Shown here: one piece after another, positions 17,538 through 21,211 of the stretch
Layout of the letters: each line of letters opens with the position of its first letter
Position numbering within the stretch: the stretch's first letter is position 1
Assembly: GCA_015179025.1 (NCBI GenBank)
Contig: WHUX01000519.1
Location: 1-21,211 of the forward strand
Direction of reading: 5' to 3'
Origin: Terfezia claveryi
Taxonomy: Eukaryota > Ascomycota > Pezizomycetes > Pezizales > Pezizaceae
DNA: 21,211 nucleotides
Program-made: the position numbers and the translations under genes
The notes under the pieces: generated by a model
Seen by the model: the letters and a program-made list of their open reading frames with translations, nothing else
Database searches by the model: none
Told to the model about the DNA's origin: nothing

Positions 17538-18100
17538 TATAACGAGGGCTCTGGGGGACAAGGCGACCAAGGGGTATGCCGGGGAAGTGGCAAGGGGCAA
17601 TCGCATACGTAGGAGCGCTACGTATGTGATCGGGGGAAAGGCTAGGGTAAGACATACGTAGGAATGCTACGTGTGTGACTAGGGGAAGACTGAGACGGGA
17701 GCAAGGGCAAGAGGCAAGAGGCAGAGGGCAAGGGACACGAGACACGCGGAGGCAGTTGCCGCGTGTGTCAAGGGAGGCAGCTGTACTTCAGAGTTGTTTA
17801 TTCGAGACAAGGATGTGCACAAGGGAGGTGCACAAGCGCTGGGGGAAGCAAGGTCCTATATTGGGTATACAAGACGTTGGATGGGGATCCAACAAGAGGG
17901 CGGAGGGACGAAGATATATATACATGATTCCAGGCCAAGGCCGTGGAAGAAATATGCTTCCCGAGATTCCAATCTCGGAAGCTAAGATAACAATCACCCA
18001 TCGACGATACCCGAACAAGCTTGTTCGAGTGTCAAAACAGCACGACACCTGAACAAGCCTGTTCGAGTGTCAAATCAAGACTAAGAACATGGTTGTGACA
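17538..18100 (-). repeat. Element C copy 2: 3' LTR
   Basis: In element sense this 563-bp LTR begins TGTCACAACC (18100 leftward), right after the polypurine tract, and ends GTTATA at 17538, where the solo LTR has GTTACA. It carries the two CATACGTAG hairpins (17604-17626, 17653-17675), a GTGCAC pair, a TATATATA box and the CCGAGATT hairpin. Near its 5' end is a 38-bp tandem hairpin repeat. It is close to the solo LTR except for that first roughly 100 bp. Confidence 0.92.
18006..18081. repeat. Two 38-bp tandem hairpin repeats in the C copy 2 LTR
   Basis: Units start at 18006 and 18044. The first contains the perfect palindrome CGAACAAGCTTGTTCG (18012-18027). The second folds as GACAC-ct-GAACA-agcc-TGTTC-ga-GTGTC (18044-18071). 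The solo LTR has a single GAGAGTCGG hairpin at the corresponding place. Confidence 0.85.
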
Positions 18101-18115
18101 CTATCCCCCCTTTAG
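18101..18115 (-). promoter_or_regulatory. Polypurine tract of element C copy 2
   Basis: The minus strand reads TAAAGGGGGGATAG immediately before the LTR start TGTCACAACC. This is the expected primer site for plus-strand DNA synthesis in an LTR element and fixes the LTR boundary and orientation. Confidence 0.85.
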
Positions 18116-19183
18116 GCTGGAGCTCCAGCGACTAGGAGGCCTGGGCATGATAACTGGTAAAATCAATACAGGAAACAACAACAAAGGCAACGACAAGGAT
18201 TCCAACACCAAACAACAAGAAGAACGAGAAGAGCGAGAAGAACGAGAGTCGGATGGTATAGAGGCACTTCTCTTCTAACGGAGGAACATGCACTTTGTGA
18301 CCGGTTGGTGAGAGCCACTATAGACAACAAAAATAAGGAGAGTAATAGTAGAAGGTGATTTCCTTCAATTCATGTGATACTGTCCTCAACGCATGGCCTA
18401 AACATTCACGGAGAACAATACATGATCTCTGCTGATAAACTGCTAACTGCTGCGCTGCTGTACACGTTTCTATGTCTGCATGCCTATCTCTATCACCGCA
18501 ATTTTCCACCTCTTTTATCTTCAAAAACTCTCACATGTAAACTAATCTGCTGCCTTACTTAGGTCCTCATCACACGCATTATCCTGTTCCTTCATGTTAT
18601 TTAATCGATCATTCTTGTGACATCCATTACCGATATCCAACATCATCCCGACACTTCAACAGTTTTAACTTCAGTCGACAAGAACTAATTCTTTCACCTT
18701 TCGATAAAAATAGCAACTCTTATTATCAATCCGAGAGTCATACCAAATCCTGTTCGACTCTCATAATCATTTGAAAACTTTTTGCTTGCAGGGTAATCTC
18801 AACCGATTTTCGCTTTTGCCAATGACTTCATTTGCATTGTTTAGGGTCTTCAGGAGTCTAACAATATAGCCTGATATATCACCTAAATCAATTCTCCGCT
18901 AAACTAAATCAAAAGTAATCGAGTTGTGTGGTAATCTGAGAGTCATACCATTTTTTTGTTAGACTCTCAAAATGTTAAAATAAATCAAAAATAAATAAAT
19001 CTCAAAAAAAAATAACCTAAAGAAAAAATAACTAAATAAAAGATAAAATAAAAACCAAAAAAAACCCAAAAAATAACCATTCCCTCCATAATGGGCCCCA
19101 CTATATGACTCTCAAAAGACACAACATCATTCCATTAGGCGAGGCTTCCTCGGGTATCGTTGGTAGAACAGGGTGACCAAGTC
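18116..19183 (-). other. Element C copy 2: long 3' untranslated region
   Basis: No gene is supported in this 1.07-kb stretch between the chromodomain stop and the polypurine tract. The part nearest the LTR matches copy 1, but about 0.8 kb has no counterpart there. The extra part contains an A-rich tract (about 18965-19080) and several GAGAGTC/GACTCTC words: 18244-18250, a 30-bp cassette at 18733-18762, a 31-bp cassette at 18938-18968, and GACTCTC at 19107-19113. The outermost words are in inverted orientation and bracket about 870 bp. It could be a small inserted element or a natural part of the region deleted from copy 1. Confidence 0.55.
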
Positions 19184-21211
19184 CTATGCATTTTCCAAGT
19201 CTTCCCCAGGTTGCCAGGTAGTCTCCTCATCCCTTAACCACTTGACCTTGTATTGCAGATGACCGTACCTCTTCCTTGAGTCCAATACCTCTTCGACCTC
19301 CCACTCCTCTTCACCTTCGATCACTACAGGAGGGGGAGGGGGGTGTTTCTGCCCTGGGAGGGGATCATCAGCCGCTGGCTCAATTTCCGATACGTGTACA
19401 ACCGGGTGGCGTTTGATGTCCTTAAGGAACCTCAATCGATAGGCATGAGTGCCCACAGCAGCCAACACCTCAAAGGGTCCCAGGAATTTATGATCCAGCT
19501 TGCGGGAGGGGCGTTCTATTTGGAAGTGCCGGCTGGAAAGCCACACCTTGTCTCCTGGCTGATATCTGGGGGCTGGCAACCGTGATCCATTGGCATACTC
19601 AGCTTGCCGGGCTTGCGCATATCCCAGCTCGGCTTTCGGGGTACGGTAGAGTTCAGCGATTCCAACTGCGAACTCCTTAGCTGGGGGGTGGGCTTTTTGC
19701 AGGGGCGCCAGGGCATCCACGAACCGGGGGTGTTAACCGTAATTAGCCAGGAAAGGGGAGGTTTTGGAGGATTCCGAGAACTGGTTGTTCGCGGTGAATT
19801 CGCAGGTGGCCAGTAACGAAACCCAGTTATCCTGCTGGTAATTGACAAAGACCTGCAGATATTGCTCCATAATGGCGTTCATCCTCTCCAATTGGCCGTC
19901 CGTCTAGGGGTGATATGCCGTTGACAGGCGTACTTTGATCCCCAGAAGTTCGCAGAAGGCTTGCCAGAATCCTGAAGTAAACTGAGGGCCACGGTCGGAT
20001 ACGATCGACTCAGGAAGGCCATGGTATCGGAATACATTGTTGAGGTAGAAATTGGCTAACTCTGGGGCGGAGCAGGTGTCCCGGCAAGGTATAACATGCC
20101 TCATTTTTGTCAACCGATCTACCACCATCAAGATGGCATTGAACCCGGAATCTTCTGGCAACCCTGTCACGAAGTCCATAGTCAGGTGCAGCCACAGCCG
20201 ATTAGGGATATCCAGAGGTTTCAGGGTCCCATACGGGGCGTGGCGGACAGGCTTAGCACGCTTGTAAACGTGGCAGTTCCATACGTACCGCTCCACGTCC
20301 TTCCATTGGTCAATCCATATGTATTCTCTGGCCAGAAGCTCTAACATTTTGGCCACTCCAGGGTGACCTGCAACCAGGCTGTCATGGTGTTCCTTGATCA
20401 ATCGAAGGCGCAGCTCTCCTTCCAGCACATACAGCCGTTCGAGGTGGTAGAGGAGGCCTTCCTGGACAGTACACTTGGCTAGAGAGATCTTGGGGTGGCG
20501 GCGCTGGCCCTAATCCACTGTGGTGATAATTTCCTTGGCCAGGGGGTCGTCCTCATATGTCTGTCTCACTAGTGGTCGGAGGTCAGCCTCAGCTTCCACA
20601 AGGGTATTGGCCACCAGGTCGAGATTTTCAGGTTTTAGTACCACCTGATTCTGGTACTTCAGCCTTTCATCCCCCCCTTTAGGGAGACCTCCTGATCTCC
20701 TGGTCAGTGCATCCGGCTTACCCCCAGCCTTCCCCGGCCGATACCTTATCTTGAAGTTAAACTGAGAGAGGAATTCCGACTACCTAGCCTGTCGGTGATT
20801 TAGCAATTTGGTAGTTGTGAAGTACTCTAGGTTCTTATGGTCAGAGAGGACCTCGATAACCCCCTTTGCCGATTCCAGGTGTGGGCTCCATTCCTCGAAT
20901 GCTCACACAATGGCCATTAACTCCTTATCATACATTTCGTAATTACACTCCACCGGGGAGTGCTTTTTGGAGAAATAGGCCACTGGGTGAAGGACTCCAT
21001 CGACATACTGAGACAATATCCCCATGGAGACATAGTTGGAGGCATCAGTTTCCATGATACATTTGCTGTATGGGTCGAAATGGGCCAGGATCGGTGCTGA
21101 GCAGAAGGCTTCCTTGAGGTTCTGGAAGGCAGATTGGGCTTCTGGATTCCAGTCGAAACGCTGGTCTTTTTTGGTCAGAGCAGGTGAGGGGGGCTACGAT
21201 CTTCGAATATC
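19184..21211 (-). pseudogene. Element C copy 2: Pol (RT end, RNase H, integrase, chromodomain), broken
   Basis: One minus-strand frame covers the region. It starts near the edge with the RT connection ([19 protein letters not shown]; a one-base frameshift lies before it near 21182). RNase H follows ([33 protein letters not shown]), with its acidic residues intact. Integrase has EHHDSLVAGHPG, CHVYKRAK (second zinc Cys is Tyr), catalytic Asp in TMDFVTGLP, Asp in IVSDRGPQF and Glu in QLERMN. The C-terminal part has KLDHKFLGPFEVL and HVSEIEP, then the chromodomain WEVEEVLDSRK, LQYKVKWL, DEETTWQ. Stops are TGA 20903-20905, TAG 20780-20782, TAG 20510-20512, TAG 19904-19906 and TAA 19733-19735, all explainable as transitions. 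The polyprotein would drive reverse transcription and chromatin-guided integration. Confidence 0.92.

Larger units (their letters stand above)
17538..21211 (-). mobile_element. Element C copy 2: Ty3/Gypsy chromovirus, 3' part, relatively well preserved
   Basis: Read on the minus strand from the right edge: RT connection, RNase H, integrase, chromodomain, a 1-kb 3' untranslated region, polypurine tract and 3' LTR. The 5' half lies beyond the window. It has five recognised in-frame stops and one frameshift over about 2 kb, so it is dead but much better kept than copy 1. It was inserted into a Copia relic. Confidence 0.9.

Noticed and set aside
1..21211. A new defence, secondary-metabolism or other multi-gene system
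   Set aside because: Recognisable coding sequence is retroelement Gag-Pol or unidentified decayed scraps; no intact neighbouring genes with joint function are present.

Overview
The window looks like transposon-packed, mostly AT-rich DNA of a filamentous fungus, probably a Pezizomycotina ascomycete. The basis is chromodomain-bearing Ty3/Gypsy elements plus decay dominated by C-to-T and G-to-A changes, as fungal repeat-induced point mutation (RIP) produces. Species cannot be named from the sequence. No intact gene and no convincing single-copy host gene was found; nearly everything is layered remains of retrotransposons. || Layout. (1) 1-3440, minus strand: element A, a Ty3/Gypsy relic whose reverse transcriptase runs off the left edge, preceded by protease and Gag; 3441-4848 is its probable leader plus short tandem repeats. 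(2) 4849-14581, minus strand: element B, a 9.7 kb Ty3/Gypsy chromovirus bounded by two 598-bp LTR-like direct repeats, with Gag, zinc knuckle, protease, RT, RNase H, an unusual extra segment of about 450 codons, integrase and chromodomain. A GC-rich solo LTR of a third family (C) with a perfect 5-bp target duplication sits inside B at 9922-10470. (3) 14582-15942, plus strand: the 3' end of a strongly mutated copy of element C (integrase tail, chromodomain, polypurine tract, LTR). (4) 15943-17146: decayed coding-like DNA of unknown origin, then AT-rich DNA. (5) 17147-17537: a 24-bp minisatellite abutting a Ty1/Copia integrase scrap on the minus strand. (6) 17538-21211, minus strand: a second, better preserved copy of element C (3' LTR, polypurine tract, 3' untranslated region, chromodomain, integrase, RNase H, RT tail), running off the right edge. 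|| How the parts relate. B ends exactly inside the integrase gene of C copy 1, a C solo LTR sits inside B, and C copy 2 cuts a Copia relic, so family C moved in at least two periods. Removing the solo LTR plus one target duplication (554 bp) brings B's protease and RT back into one reading frame, an independent check on both calls. B decayed mainly by stop codons at expected Gln, Trp and Arg positions, A more by one-base indels. || The most unusual signals are the extra Cys/His-containing segment in B's polyprotein, the atypical protease active-site motif shared by A and B, hairpins at corresponding positions with different but self-complementary stems in family C LTRs, and a dense GTCTC/GAGAC palindrome cluster lying in frame inside B's Gag. 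These are retroelement features; no new defence or metabolic system is supported.
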